Source: DATAAZ01 sp036259875
GTDB lineage: Bacteria > Actinomycetota > Thermoleophilia > Gaiellales > Gaiellaceae
Length of the DNA stretch: 55,949 bases
Direction of reading: 5' to 3'
Assembly (NCBI GenBank): GCA_036259875.1
Contig: DATAAZ010000059.1
Location: forward strand, 1 to 55,949
Shown: positions 24,660 to 33,253 of the stretch, piece by piece
Layout: the number at the start of each line of letters is the position of its first letter
Position numbering within the stretch: the stretch's first letter is position 1
Program-made: the position numbers and the translations under genes
Notes under the pieces: model-generated
Databases searched by the model: none
Told to the model about the DNA's origin: nothing
What the model saw: only the letters and a program-made list of their open reading frames with translations

Positions 24660-25691
24660 ACCCGCGTCGCGGTCGTGATCGTGAACCTGAACGGCGGCTC
24701 GCTGCTCTCGCGCGCGCTCGACGCGCTCTCCGTGCAGACGCTCGCGCCCGCGCGCGTAATCGTCGTCGACAACGCCTCGTTCGACGGCTCCGCGGACCGG
24801 CTCGAGGAGCGCCATCGGGGTACGGAGGTCATCCGGCTCGCCGACAACGTCGGCTTCGCGGCTGCGAACAACCTGGGCCTCGCAGCGGCCGACGACTGCG
24901 AATGGGTCGCGCTCCTCAACCCCGACGCGTTCCCGGACCGCGACTGGCTCGCGACGCTCGTCGCGGCCGCCGAGGCCAACCCGGAGTTCACGTTCTTCGG
25001 TTCGCGGCTGCTGCGCGCGGACATGCCCGGGGAGCTCGACGGCGCAGGCGACGTCCTCCACGTGAGCGGGATGGCATGGCGGCGACACCACGGCGAGCCC
25101 GCGACCGGGACGGCGCTGGAGCGCGAGGAGATCTTCTCGCCGTGCGCGGCCGCCGCGCTCTACCACCGCGACGCATTCATCGGGGTCGGCGGCTTCGACG
25201 AGTCGTATTTCTGCTACTTCGAGGACACGGACCTCGCGTATCGCCTCCGCCTCGCCGGGCACCGTTGCCTCTACGTCCCGGAGGCGGTCGTCCACCACGT
25301 CGGCTCGGCGATCGCAGGCGTCGAGAGCGACTTCACGATCTACCACTCGTTCCGGAACCTCGTCTGGACGTGGGTCAAGAACACGCCCCGCCCGCTCCTC
25401 TGGCTCTACCTACCGCAGCACCTGCTCGTGAACGGGCTCTTGCTGGCCGCGTTCGTGCTCCGCGGCCGGCCCGCCGTCATCCTGCGCGCGCAGCGCGACG
25501 CTCTTCGCGAGCTTCCGCGTGTCCTCCGTGAGCGGCGCGTCGTCCAGGAGATGCGCCGTGTCGACGCGCGTGAGCTGCAGTGCGTCATGGAGCGCGGCGC
25601 GGGTGGCTACGCGACGACGTTCGGGCGCGCCTGGCAGCGCCTCTTCCGTCCACCGCGGCGCCGTCCCGTCCCCGCTGAGGTCTCGGAGTGA
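24657..25691 (+). CDS. GT2 family glycosyltransferase, rhamnosyltransferase-like
   Basis: This is an inverting glycosyltransferase of the GT-A fold, 344 residues. The first strand V-A-V-V-I-V-N-L-N-G-G is followed by V-V-D-N-A-S-F-D-G-S, N-V-G-F-A-A-A-N-N, the metal-binding N-P-D-A region and a Y-F-E-D-T-D-L-A-Y-R acceptor motif. This set is typical of WbbL-like dTDP-rhamnose enzymes, but the donor is not certain. A C-terminal hydrophobic/amphipathic stretch (about 245-265) may attach it to the membrane. Its stop overlaps the next gene as GTGA. It opens the glycan locus. Confidence 0.9.
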   Translation: MTRVAVVIVNLNGGSLLSRALDALSVQTLAPARVIVVDNASFDGSADRLEERHRGTEVIRLADNVGFAAANNLGLAAADDCEWVALLNPDAFPDRDWLATLVAAAEANPEFTFFGSRLLRADMPGELDGAGDVLHVSGMAWRRHHGEPATGTALEREEIFSPCAAAALYHRDAFIGVGGFDESYFCYFEDTDLAYRLRLAGHRCLYVPEAVVHHVGSAIAGVESDFTIYHSFRNLVWTWVKNTPRPLLWLYLPQHLLVNGLLLAAFVLRGRPAVILRAQRDALRELPRVLRERRVVQEMRRVDARELQCVMERGAGGYATTFGRAWQRLFRPPRRRPVPAEVSE

Positions 25692-26680
25692 GCCGGCCGC
25701 TCCCCGTCGCCGTCGTCGGCGCGGGCGCGATGGGGACGCACCACGCCCGGAACTACGCGGAGCTTCCCGCCGCCGACCTCCGAGCGATCGTCGACGTCGA
25801 CGTCGAGCGCGCCGAGCGGCTGGCCGCCCGCTTCCGGTGTCGCGCGTACGCGTGTGTCGAGGAGTTCCTCGCGGAGGAGCCGTCGGTCGCCGCGGTGTCC
25901 GTCGCGGTCCCGACCGCGCTCCACGTCGGGGTCGCTTCCACGCTCCTCGCCGCCGCTCGCCACGTCCTCGTCGAGAAGCCGATCGCGGCGACCGTGGAGG
26001 AGGCGGAGGAGCTGGTCGGGCTCGCGCGCGCGAACGGCGTCGTTCTGGCGGTCGGCCACGTCGAGCGCTTCAACCCGGCCGTCCGGACGCTTCGCGAGCG
26101 CGTGCGCCGGCGTGAGCTCGGAGACGTCCTCTCGCTCCTCGCGCGCCGCGTCGGGCTCATGCCGCCACGCGTCCACGACGCGAACGTCCTCCTCGACCTC
26201 GCGATCCACGACGTGGACGTCTTCCGCTTCCTGCTCGACGCGGGCGACCCCGACGAGGTCTACTGCAACGCCGGCAAGGCGCTGAACGGCGACCTCTTCG
26301 ACTTCGCAGACGTCTTCCTTCGCTTCGGCCGGGTCGGCTGCCTCCTCCAGGTGAACTGGCTGACGCCGGTGAAGGTCCGCTCGCTCGCCGTCACCGGGAC
26401 GCGCGGGTACGCCGAGCTCGAGTACGTGCGGCAGGAGCTCGAGCTCTTCCCCGCGCAGCGCGTCCGGGAGACGGAGTCGTTTGCCCAGGTCGCGCGCTAC
26501 AGCGAGGTGCGGCCCGAGCGGGTCGCGATCGACTCGGCGGAGCCCCTTCGCCGCGAGCTCGAGGGCTTCGTCGCCCATGCGCGGGGGCGCGCCGGCGAAA
26601 TCGTGACGGGCGAGGAGGGAACCGCGTCGCTCGCCGTCGTCGAGACGATCGTCGCCGCCGCCGACGCCGCGCGCCGTTGA
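25688..26680 (+). CDS. Gfo/Idh/MocA oxidoreductase, UDP-GlcNAc 3-dehydrogenase-like
   Basis: This is an NAD(P)-dependent sugar oxidoreductase of 330 residues. The N-terminal Rossmann motif V-V-G-A-G-A-M-G-T-H-H is followed by the family's E-K-P-I-A and G-H-V-E-R-F-N-P-A motifs. The last is typical of WlbA/WbpB-type nucleotide-sugar 3-dehydrogenases, which start the route to 2,3-diamino sugars. H-D-V-D-V-F carries the catalytic His region. GTG 25688 overlaps the upstream glycosyltransferase stop. A matching aminotransferase or acetyltransferase is not visible in the window. Confidence 0.85.
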   Translation: MSRPLPVAVVGAGAMGTHHARNYAELPAADLRAIVDVDVERAERLAARFRCRAYACVEEFLAEEPSVAAVSVAVPTALHVGVASTLLAAARHVLVEKPIAATVEEAEELVGLARANGVVLAVGHVERFNPAVRTLRERVRRRELGDVLSLLARRVGLMPPRVHDANVLLDLAIHDVDVFRFLLDAGDPDEVYCNAGKALNGDLFDFADVFLRFGRVGCLLQVNWLTPVKVRSLAVTGTRGYAELEYVRQELELFPAQRVRETESFAQVARYSEVRPERVAIDSAEPLRRELEGFVAHARGRAGEIVTGEEGTASLAVVETIVAAADAARR

Positions 26681-27507
26681 TGGCGGGCCCGCTCGTCTCG
26701 ATCCCGATCCTCTGCCACAACTACGGCCGCTTCCTCGCCGAGGCGATCGAGAGCGCGCTCGCGCAGACGTACGGCCAGGTCGAGGTGACCGTCTGGGACG
26801 ACGGCTCGACGGACGCGACCGCCGAGGTCGCGGCGCGGTACGTCCCCGACGTCTCGGTCGTCTCGCAGGAGAACGCGGGAATCGCGTGGACGTGCAACCG
26901 TGCCGTCGAGGCGGCGCGCGGCGAGTGGTTCGCGTTCCTCTCCGCTGACGACCGCTTCGAGCCAACGTACGTCGAGGAGCTGCTCGGCGCGATCCTGCGC
27001 AGCCGCGGCGCCTCGTTCGCCTACTGCGACGCGCGGCTGTTCGGAGCGGCGTCAGGCGTTCAGCGGGCGCTTCCCTTCGACCCGCTCGTGCTCGTCCGCG
27101 CGAACTTCGTCAACGGCTGCGCGCTGACGCGCCGCGACGACTTTCTCGCGCTCGGCGGCTACGACCCGGCGCTCGACGGGCACGGCTACGAGGACTGGGA
27201 CTTCTGGCTTCGGATGCTCGCGAGCGGCCGGCGCGGCACGCACGTGCCGAAGCCGCTCCTCCACTGGCGCCGCCACGAAAACGGGAGCCGGAACCCCACG
27301 CGCCCCGAGGACGCGGGCCGCGCTGCGGCGCTCGTCCGCGCGCGTCACCCGGAGCTCGTGGAGCGACTCGACGGCGTCGAGCGCGCGCCGTTCGCGCACC
27401 GGCTCGCGTACGACCCCCGCGTCCGCCGTTCGGCCCTCATCCGGCCGTACGCGGAGCGGGCGCTCTGGCGGGCCGTCGCCCGCCGCGCACTCAACGGCCG
27501 AGGATGA
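26680..27507 (+). CDS. GT2 family glycosyltransferase
   Basis: A 275-residue GT-A fold glycosyltransferase. P-I-L-C-H-N-Y-G-R-F begins the nucleotide-binding part, then W-D-D-G-S-T-D, the S-A-D-D metal motif near residue 91, and Y-E-D-W-D-F-W-L-R in the acceptor region. No membrane segments are evident. ATG 26680 shares its first base with the previous TGA; TTG 26677 is an alternative. Its end overlaps the convergent flippase by 17 nt. Confidence 0.88.
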   Translation: MAGPLVSIPILCHNYGRFLAEAIESALAQTYGQVEVTVWDDGSTDATAEVAARYVPDVSVVSQENAGIAWTCNRAVEAARGEWFAFLSADDRFEPTYVEELLGAILRSRGASFAYCDARLFGAASGVQRALPFDPLVLVRANFVNGCALTRRDDFLALGGYDPALDGHGYEDWDFWLRMLASGRRGTHVPKPLLHWRRHENGSRNPTRPEDAGRAAALVRARHPELVERLDGVERAPFAHRLAYDPRVRRSALIRPYAERALWRAVARRALNGRG

Positions 27508-28909
27508 GCCGCAGGTCGCCGCGCGTGACCACGCGTGCGGCGTAGGCAGCGCCCGCGAAGGCGAGCGCCGCGGGCGCGAGCGCCGGCCAACCCGGGAAGC
27601 CGGCCGCCGCGAAGGCCGCGAACGTGAGCGCCATCGCGCCCGCCGCGGGGGCGAGGCGGAGGGCGCCTGCGCCGCGCAACGTGAACGGGTAGGCGCGATG
27701 GGCGAGCGCAAAGACGAGCGCGAAACCGACGAGCTCCGAGACGACCGTCGTCACGGCCGCGCCCGTGTAGCCGTACGCGGGGATTGCCCACGCGTTCAGC
27801 CCGATGTTGAGCGCGAGCCCGGCCGCGCTCGCGGCGATGAGCGCCCGTCGCTCGTTCAGCGCGACGAGCGCGACCGCGAAGGGAGCGTTCGCGAACGCGA
27901 GGACGAGCGCGAGCGCGAGGATGCGAAGCGGCCCCACCGCGTCGGCGAACAACTCGCCGGCGAGGAGCGCGACGAGCGGCTCCGCGAGCGCGAAGACGGC
28001 GATCGCAAGCGGCACCGCGACGAGGAGCAGGACGTCGAAGGCACGTCTCAGGACGAGCTCACCTTCCGGCGCCCTCGCGCTGACGAGACGCGTCAGGATC
28101 GGGAAGAGTGCCGCGAGGAAGAGCCCGGGGAGGATGAGCGCCTGCTCGAGGAAACGGTAGGCGACCGCATAGATCCCGAGGTCCTCGGCCGGGCGCAGAA
28201 CGGAGAGCATGAGCGAGTCGACCTTGAAGTGGAGGAGCCCGAGCATGGTCACGACGCCGAGCGGAACGGCGTCCCGAAGGAGCGGCAGCGCTTGCGCCCA
28301 CCCCGCTCGTACGTTCACGCGCCAGAAGCGCCGCGAGAGCGCGAACGCGAGGAGCGCCGACACGAGCGCGCCGACGGGCAGCGTCGCGACGAGCGCGTAG
28401 AAGCCGAGGTCGAGCGTGACGACGGCTCCGATGAGCGCGACCCCGACGAGCGCGCCGGCGAGGTCGACGAGGGCGGCGAGATCGAGGCGAAGGTGGAGCT
28501 GGAAGAACGCGGCTGGAAAGCCGGCGACCGCTCCGAGCACGACTCCGGCGGCCGCGGTCGCGAGCGCGACCTTGACGTGGTGCTCGTAGGGCAGGAACGG
28601 GACGAGCCCGAGGAAGAGCGCGAGGAGAACGGCGGATCCCGCGAGCCGGACGGCCAGCATCGTCCCGCCGAGTTCGTCGGCGCGCTCGGGCGCCTTCGCG
28701 AGCTCCCGCCCGAGCACGAGCGGGATCCCGAGGTCGCAGACGACGGCGAGCACGGGGACGAACGCGAAGACGATCGCGAGCTCGCCGTAGCCCTCGACGC
28801 CCAGGTAACCCGTCGTGAGGCGGAGCGTCGCGATCGCGGCAAGCGCGAGCGCGAGCTTGCCCGCAAGTTGAGCGCCCGTCGTCGCGAGGACTCGCTGTGG
28901 GACGTTCAG
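27491..28909 (-). CDS. Wzx-type polysaccharide flippase, CTG start
   Basis: This MOP-superfamily membrane protein has 472 residues and about 12-14 hydrophobic segments. It should flip undecaprenyl-linked repeat units across the membrane. The G-Y-L-G-V-E-G-Y-G near the N-terminus and H-F-K-V-D-S-L-M-L in the middle fit oligosaccharide flippases. The conserved N-terminal helix lies upstream of the first standard start (GTG 28753) with no ATG, GTG or TTG available. The frame begins at CTG 28909 in a CTGA overlap with the upstream glycosyltransferase stop. The family call is firm; the CTG start is inferred. Confidence 0.87.
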   Translation of the reverse strand: MNVPQRVLATTGAQLAGKLALALAAIATLRLTTGYLGVEGYGELAIVFAFVPVLAVVCDLGIPLVLGRELAKAPERADELGGTMLAVRLAGSAVLLALFLGLVPFLPYEHHVKVALATAAAGVVLGAVAGFPAAFFQLHLRLDLAALVDLAGALVGVALIGAVVTLDLGFYALVATLPVGALVSALLAFALSRRFWRVNVRAGWAQALPLLRDAVPLGVVTMLGLLHFKVDSLMLSVLRPAEDLGIYAVAYRFLEQALILPGLFLAALFPILTRLVSARAPEGELVLRRAFDVLLLVAVPLAIAVFALAEPLVALLAGELFADAVGPLRILALALVLAFANAPFAVALVALNERRALIAASAAGLALNIGLNAWAIPAYGYTGAAVTTVVSELVGFALVFALAHRAYPFTLRGAGALRLAPAAGAMALTFAAFAAAGFPGWPALAPAALAFAGAAYAARVVTRGDLRLILGR

Positions 28910-29919
28910 AGCGCCCTCCGGGCGACGCGCCAGTAGGCCTCGACGACGCGGTTGAGGGGGCCGGCGAGCGCCGGCATCGCGAGCATCGCCGGGTCGAGCG
29001 TCGGGGTGAGCCAGGCGGCGAGCTCACGGTCGCGGACGCGGCGCTCGGCCTGCGTCTCACGGCGGTGGCGGAGGAGCCAGCGCGCGTTTCGCGCCAGCCA
29101 GCTCCAGCCCGCGAGTTTCTGCCGTAGCCACCCCTCGCGGAACGCCAACGCAGCCGTCGCGAGCTCGGCCGCGCACAGGATCGGCGCGACCAGCACCAGG
29201 AGCCGGCCCGAGAAGGCCGAGAGGACGAAGATCAGCCGGTTGCGCTCCAGGTAGTAGCGCTTGTCGGCGTGCCGGTCGAACTCGTAGTCGTGGAAGACGT
29301 CGGCTCGCGGGTTCACGACGACGCGCAGGCCGCGCAGGCGCGCGCGCCACGCGAGCTCGAGGTCTTCCCCGTACAGGAAGAGCTTCTCGGTGAAGCCGCG
29401 GAGCTCACGGAACGTCTCCGTCCGAATCGCCAGCGCAGCGCCGCTCGCGAACGCGACCTCGCGCGGATCGCCGGCGCCGTTCACGCGCTCGCCGTAGCCG
29501 CCCGCCCACGCGAAGCCCGCAAGATGGAGGACGTTTCCGTCCGAGTTCAGCGCGTCGGGGTCGCGGAGGAGGCGCAGGCGTGCCATGGCGACGCCGACCG
29601 ACGGGTCCGCGAGCGTCCCGGCGAGCACGTCGATAGCCCGGGGCGCGACGACGGTGTCGGGGTTCAGGAAGGCGAGCACCTCCCCGAGCGCGGGCTCGGC
29701 ACCCGCGTTGCACCCGCCCGCGAAACCGAGGTTTCGCCCCGGTGAAACGACCCGGACGAGCTTCCGCCGCGCGGCGTCGGCGATCTCGTCGTCGGCGGCT
29801 CCGTTGTCGACCACGATCACCTCGAGGACGTCGCGCTGGCGCTCGAGCGAGTCGAGGCAGCGCGCGAGTGCCGCTCCGGAGCGGTAGGCGACGACGACGA
29901 CGGAGACGCGCGAGGCCAC
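28906..29919 (-). CDS. GT2 family glycosyltransferase
   Basis: A 337-residue GT-A fold enzyme like the one at 24657: V-V-V-V-A-Y-R-S-G, V-V-D-N-G-A-A-D, N-L-G-F-A-G-G-C-N, N-P-D-T-V-V and Y-G-E-D-L-E-L-A-W-R. A hydrophobic stretch near residue 245 may associate with the membrane. GTG 29919 directly precedes the first strand. It is divergent from the GT-C gene at 29958; the gap holds a 17-nt palindrome. It is coupled to the flippase by CTGA. Confidence 0.88.
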   Translation of the reverse strand: MASRVSVVVVAYRSGAALARCLDSLERQRDVLEVIVVDNGAADDEIADAARRKLVRVVSPGRNLGFAGGCNAGAEPALGEVLAFLNPDTVVAPRAIDVLAGTLADPSVGVAMARLRLLRDPDALNSDGNVLHLAGFAWAGGYGERVNGAGDPREVAFASGAALAIRTETFRELRGFTEKLFLYGEDLELAWRARLRGLRVVVNPRADVFHDYEFDRHADKRYYLERNRLIFVLSAFSGRLLVLVAPILCAAELATAALAFREGWLRQKLAGWSWLARNARWLLRHRRETQAERRVRDRELAAWLTPTLDPAMLAMPALAGPLNRVVEAYWRVARRAL

Positions 29920-29933
29920 GGCTACAGCGGCTG

Positions 29934-29950
29934 GTATCGGCTGCCGATAC
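29934..29950. promoter_or_regulatory. 17-nt perfect palindrome in a divergent promoter
   Basis: GTATCGGC and GCCGATAC flank a single T. It fills most of the 38 nt between two divergent starts (29919 and 29958). Each arm contains a TATCGG-like box that could serve as -10 in one direction, so this may be a symmetrical promoter, an operator, or both. Confidence 0.5.
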
Positions 29951-29957
29951 GAGGCGC

Positions 29958-32081
29958 ATGAGGACGCCGGCGCCGGTCCACGACGCGCGCGCGCCTCGAC
30001 CCTCCGAGCGCGTCCGCCTGTCGCCCGTGCCCGAGGCACGGTCGCGCCCGCGTCTGCGGCCTGCCGTGGGCCTGGTGGGACTCTTCGCGGCCGCGGCCGC
30101 CTACCACGCCGTCCAATCGACGCTGCACGTGACGCCGGCCGTCTTCACGGACGAGCTGCTGCACTCGAAGCTCGCGCAGTCCCTCGCAGCCGGCGACGGC
30201 TTCTCCATCCGCGGCGAGGGCCTCTGGTTCCCGGCCCCGCTCACCGCCGTCCTCCAGGCTCCCGTGTGGCTGCTCGGCGACGTGCAGACGGCGTATGCGC
30301 TCGCGAAAGTCCTGAACGCGCTCGTCATGAGCGCGGCCGTGTTCCCCGCGTACTGGCTCGCGCGGCAGCTCGTGCGGCCCTCGTTTGCGTTCCTCGCGGC
30401 TGCGGCGGCGGTCGCGGCGCCGGCGCTCGTCTACCACTCGTACCTCCTCTCGGAAGCGCTCGCGTACCCGGTCTTCCTCCTCGCGTTCGCCGTGCTCCTG
30501 CGGGCGCTCTCGCATCCCTCGACGCGGTGGGGGATCGCGGCGGTCGGCGTCTCGCTGCTCGCGGTCGGGACACGCGCGCAGTTCGTCGCCTTGCCGATCG
30601 TCTTCACCCTGCTCCTGCTTGCGCGGCCGCGAGAGTTGCGTCGTCACGCGGTTCCGCTCGTCGGCCTCGGCGCGCTCGCGGTTGCCGCGGTCGTCGGCGG
30701 CACGGCCGTGCTCGGCACGTACGAGGGCGTCACGGTCCTCGAGCTCCAGGTCGGCTCGACCGCGCGGTGGGCGGCGGCGACCGCCGCGCTCCTCCCGTTC
30801 GCGGCCGGCCTCTTCGTCGTTCCCGGAGCCCTCGTCGGTCTCGGCCTCCTCGCAGCACGGCCGCGGACGGTCGTCGAGCGAGGGTTCGCGTTCCTCGCGA
30901 TCGGCGTCGGCGCGGTCATGTTCGTCCAGGCCGGGGCGATCGCGGCAGGCGACGCCCAGCGCCCGCTCGAGCGGTATGTCATCTACCTGGCGCCCCTCCT
31001 CGCGACCGCGTTCTTCGCGTACGTCGAGCGGAACGCCCCGTGGCGCCGCGCGTACGTCGGCATCGCCCTCGGGCTCGGCCTCGTCGCGTGGGTCATCCCG
31101 TTCGGGTCGCTCGCCGACTTCCGCTTCTCGTTCGATTCGCCCGTGCTTGCGGCCTACGGAACGCTCGCCGAGTGGCTCGGGAACGCCAACGCGGCCACCG
31201 TGTTCGGAGCCGCCGCGCTCGGAGGCGGCGCTGCGGTCGCCGTCCGTCGACTCACGGCGCGCGCCGCGCGCGCGTTCGGAGCGGCGGCCGTCGTCCTCCT
31301 CTTCGGCACCGGCGTCGCCGTGTACGCGGGCGACCACGCGATGACCGAGCGCGCGCGTGCCGCCTGGTCGGGCTCCCCGCCCGACTGGCTCGACGAGGCG
31401 CAGTACGGGCGCGCCGACTTCCTGACGCTTCCGGGCGGCTCGCCGCACTTCGCCTGGCTCACCGAGGCGTGGAACCGCGATTTCGGCCGGCCGCTCTGGT
31501 TCGACGGGAAGCGACCCGCGATCGACCCTTGGGCGGCCGGGGCGGCCTCCATCTCGGACGACGGAACGCTCCTCGTTGACGGCGAGCCCGCCCGGGCCGG
31601 GCTTCTCGTCGTGAACGACTACGCGAGCCAGATCGGGCTCGAGAGCCAGGTTCTCGCGCGCGCTCGGCGCGGGCTCGTGCTCGTCCGCGTGCCCGACGCG
31701 CCGCGCGTTCGCTGGCTGGCGCGCGGGCTCTTCTACGACCGATGGTCGAGCGGCGACCTTCGCCTGCGCGTCTGGCCGGACGGGCCGTCCACCGCGGGGA
31801 CGTACCGCGTCACCGTCTCGATTCCGTACGGCGTCCCGGCACGCGAGATCGCCGCCGAGGTCGAGGGCGGCGCGCGCCGCGTCGTGCGGCTCGAGCCGGG
31901 ACGCTCAGTCGCGCTCGCGTTGCCCGTCGGCAGCGGCCAGGCGACGCCGCCGCCGCTTCGGGTCACGTCCGATCGGGCGGAGTTCGTCGGCCGCGGCACG
32001 GCGAATCCTCGGCTCCTCGCCTTCCGCGTCGACCGGCTCGCGTTCACGCCGCGCGGGCGCGCCCGCTCGCTCAGCTTCTAG
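29958..32081 (+). CDS. GT-C type membrane glycosyltransferase
   Basis: A 707-residue integral membrane protein with about 10-12 hydrophobic segments up to residue 460 and a soluble C-terminal part. The first extracytoplasmic loop contains T-D-E-L-L-H-S-K, an acidic motif as in polyprenol-phosphate-sugar-dependent GT-C enzymes. It is related in layout to ArnT/PMT-type proteins, though the exact family is uncertain. ATG 29958 is chosen for its position after the divergent promoter; the open frame upstream is antisense to the neighbouring gene. The last 177 nt overlap the DUF2304 gene on the other strand. Confidence 0.75.
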   Translation: MRTPAPVHDARAPRPSERVRLSPVPEARSRPRLRPAVGLVGLFAAAAAYHAVQSTLHVTPAVFTDELLHSKLAQSLAAGDGFSIRGEGLWFPAPLTAVLQAPVWLLGDVQTAYALAKVLNALVMSAAVFPAYWLARQLVRPSFAFLAAAAAVAAPALVYHSYLLSEALAYPVFLLAFAVLLRALSHPSTRWGIAAVGVSLLAVGTRAQFVALPIVFTLLLLARPRELRRHAVPLVGLGALAVAAVVGGTAVLGTYEGVTVLELQVGSTARWAAATAALLPFAAGLFVVPGALVGLGLLAARPRTVVERGFAFLAIGVGAVMFVQAGAIAAGDAQRPLERYVIYLAPLLATAFFAYVERNAPWRRAYVGIALGLGLVAWVIPFGSLADFRFSFDSPVLAAYGTLAEWLGNANAATVFGAAALGGGAAVAVRRLTARAARAFGAAAVVLLFGTGVAVYAGDHAMTERARAAWSGSPPDWLDEAQYGRADFLTLPGGSPHFAWLTEAWNRDFGRPLWFDGKRPAIDPWAAGAASISDDGTLLVDGEPARAGLLVVNDYASQIGLESQVLARARRGLVLVRVPDAPRVRWLARGLFYDRWSSGDLRLRVWPDGPSTAGTYRVTVSIPYGVPAREIAAEVEGGARRVVRLEPGRSVALALPVGSGQATPPPLRVTSDRAEFVGRGTANPRLLAFRVDRLAFTPRGRARSLSF

Positions 32082-32399
32082 CAGCGCCACGCGTTGAGCC
32101 AGGACCGCGTTCTCGTCCGAGAGGCGTGAGATCACGGTCGAGTAGTGGAGGAGCACGAGGACGATGAACACGGCCGCGATCGCGAAGAGCGCCGACGGCG
32201 CGTAATGGATCCCAACGAGGCCGGCGATCGTGTCGAGCCCGGTCCGCCAGAGCGAGAGCGTGATGAGGACGGCCGCGGTCAGAATCCACATCAGCGCGTA
32301 GCGCTCGCGCAGGCGGCGCGTCCGGACGAGCTCGAGGACGGTGAAGAGGAGCGCGAACGAGATCGCGGCCGCGACGATCGAGACGCGAAGCGGGGTCAC
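31905..32399 (-). CDS. DUF2304 membrane protein
   Basis: The first 110 or so residues match DUF2304: three hydrophobic segments, R-R-L-R-E-R-Y-A-L-M-W-I-L between the first and second, then a coiled-coil-like stretch L-S-D-E-N-A-V-L-A-Q-R-V-A-L-L. DUF2304 genes typically sit next to DPM-like glycosyltransferases, as here (GTGA overlap), and may help it in the membrane. The product is 164 residues. The last 55 or so are Arg/Glu-rich and lie antisense to the end of the GT-C gene, so they may be a run-on tail after loss of an earlier stop. Confidence 0.75.
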   Translation of the reverse strand: MTPLRVSIVAAAISFALLFTVLELVRTRRLRERYALMWILTAAVLITLSLWRTGLDTIAGLVGIHYAPSALFAIAAVFIVLVLLHYSTVISRLSDENAVLAQRVALLEAERAGAPARREREPVDAEGEEPRIRRAAADELRPIGRDPKRRRRRLAAADGQRERD

Positions 32400-33160
32400 G
32401 GGCGCTCCGGTGAGAGGCTCGGCGCGCGGAAGAGGCCGACGAAGAGAGCGACGAGCACCTTCGCCATGTAGTAGACCGAGCGCGCGGCGGTGATCGAGGA
32501 GCGGCCGGCGGCGCGTTTGCGCATCGAAACCGGCACCTCGACAAGGCGAAGGCGCTCCTTGACGACCATCACGGTGGCCTCGACCTCGGGGTAGTCGTGC
32601 GGGTAGTCGGCCGCGAAGAGCTCGATCGCGCGTCGGTTCGCAGCGCGAAAGCCGGAGGTCGTGTCCGTGACGCGCTGGCCTGCGATGCGAGAGATCGCGC
32701 GCGCGAAGAGGCGGATGCCGAGCCGGCGCGCCGCCGGGGCTCGGTACTCGCCGCTCCCCGCGAAACGCGATCCGACCGCGAGGTCAGCCGCGCCTGCGAG
32801 GACCGGCTCGACCAGCGGCGCGAGCTCGCGCGCGTCGTGCTGGCCGTCGCCGTCGACCTGGACGGCGAGGTCGAACCCCTGGTCGCGCGCGTAGCGGTAG
32901 CCGGTTTGGACGGCGCCGCCGATCCCGAGGTTGAAGGGGAGCGAGACGACGCGCGCTCCGTGCGCGCGCGCGACGGCGGCCGTGTCGTCGGTCGAGCCGT
33001 CGTCCACGACGAGGATCTCGAACCGGGGTTCCGAGGCGCGGATCTCGTCGATCACCCGACCGACCGAGCCCGCTTCGTTGAAGGCGGGCACGATCGCGAG
33101 GTGCCGCGAGGCGGGCTCGGGCGTGCGCGGGGGGTCGAGCACGAGCTCGAAGAGGCTCAC
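32396..33160 (-). CDS. DPM-like GT2 glycosyltransferase
   Basis: A 254-residue polyprenyl-phosphate sugar transferase-like enzyme: A-I-V-P-A-F-N-E-A, V-V-D-D-G-S-T-D-D-T, V-Q-V-D-G-D-G-Q-H-D (metal site) and T-S-G-F-R-A near residue 175. Such enzymes load a sugar on a lipid phosphate for GT-C transferases, several of which are in this locus. No C-terminal membrane domain is present; the coupled DUF2304 protein may supply it. GTG 33160 is the first start before the conserved strand. Confidence 0.88.
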   Translation of the reverse strand: MSLFELVLDPPRTPEPASRHLAIVPAFNEAGSVGRVIDEIRASEPRFEILVVDDGSTDDTAAVARAHGARVVSLPFNLGIGGAVQTGYRYARDQGFDLAVQVDGDGQHDARELAPLVEPVLAGAADLAVGSRFAGSGEYRAPAARRLGIRLFARAISRIAGQRVTDTTSGFRAANRRAIELFAADYPHDYPEVEATVMVVKERLRLVEVPVSMRKRAAGRSSITAARSVYYMAKVLVALFVGLFRAPSLSPERP

Positions 33161-33253
33161 GCTGCAGAAATCGGCGCTGCGGGCCGGGCGCTTGAGCGGA
33201 ATCCGGGCGGAGCGTCTCCGTGGACGGCACAGCCGGTCGACGTACGGCGGATG

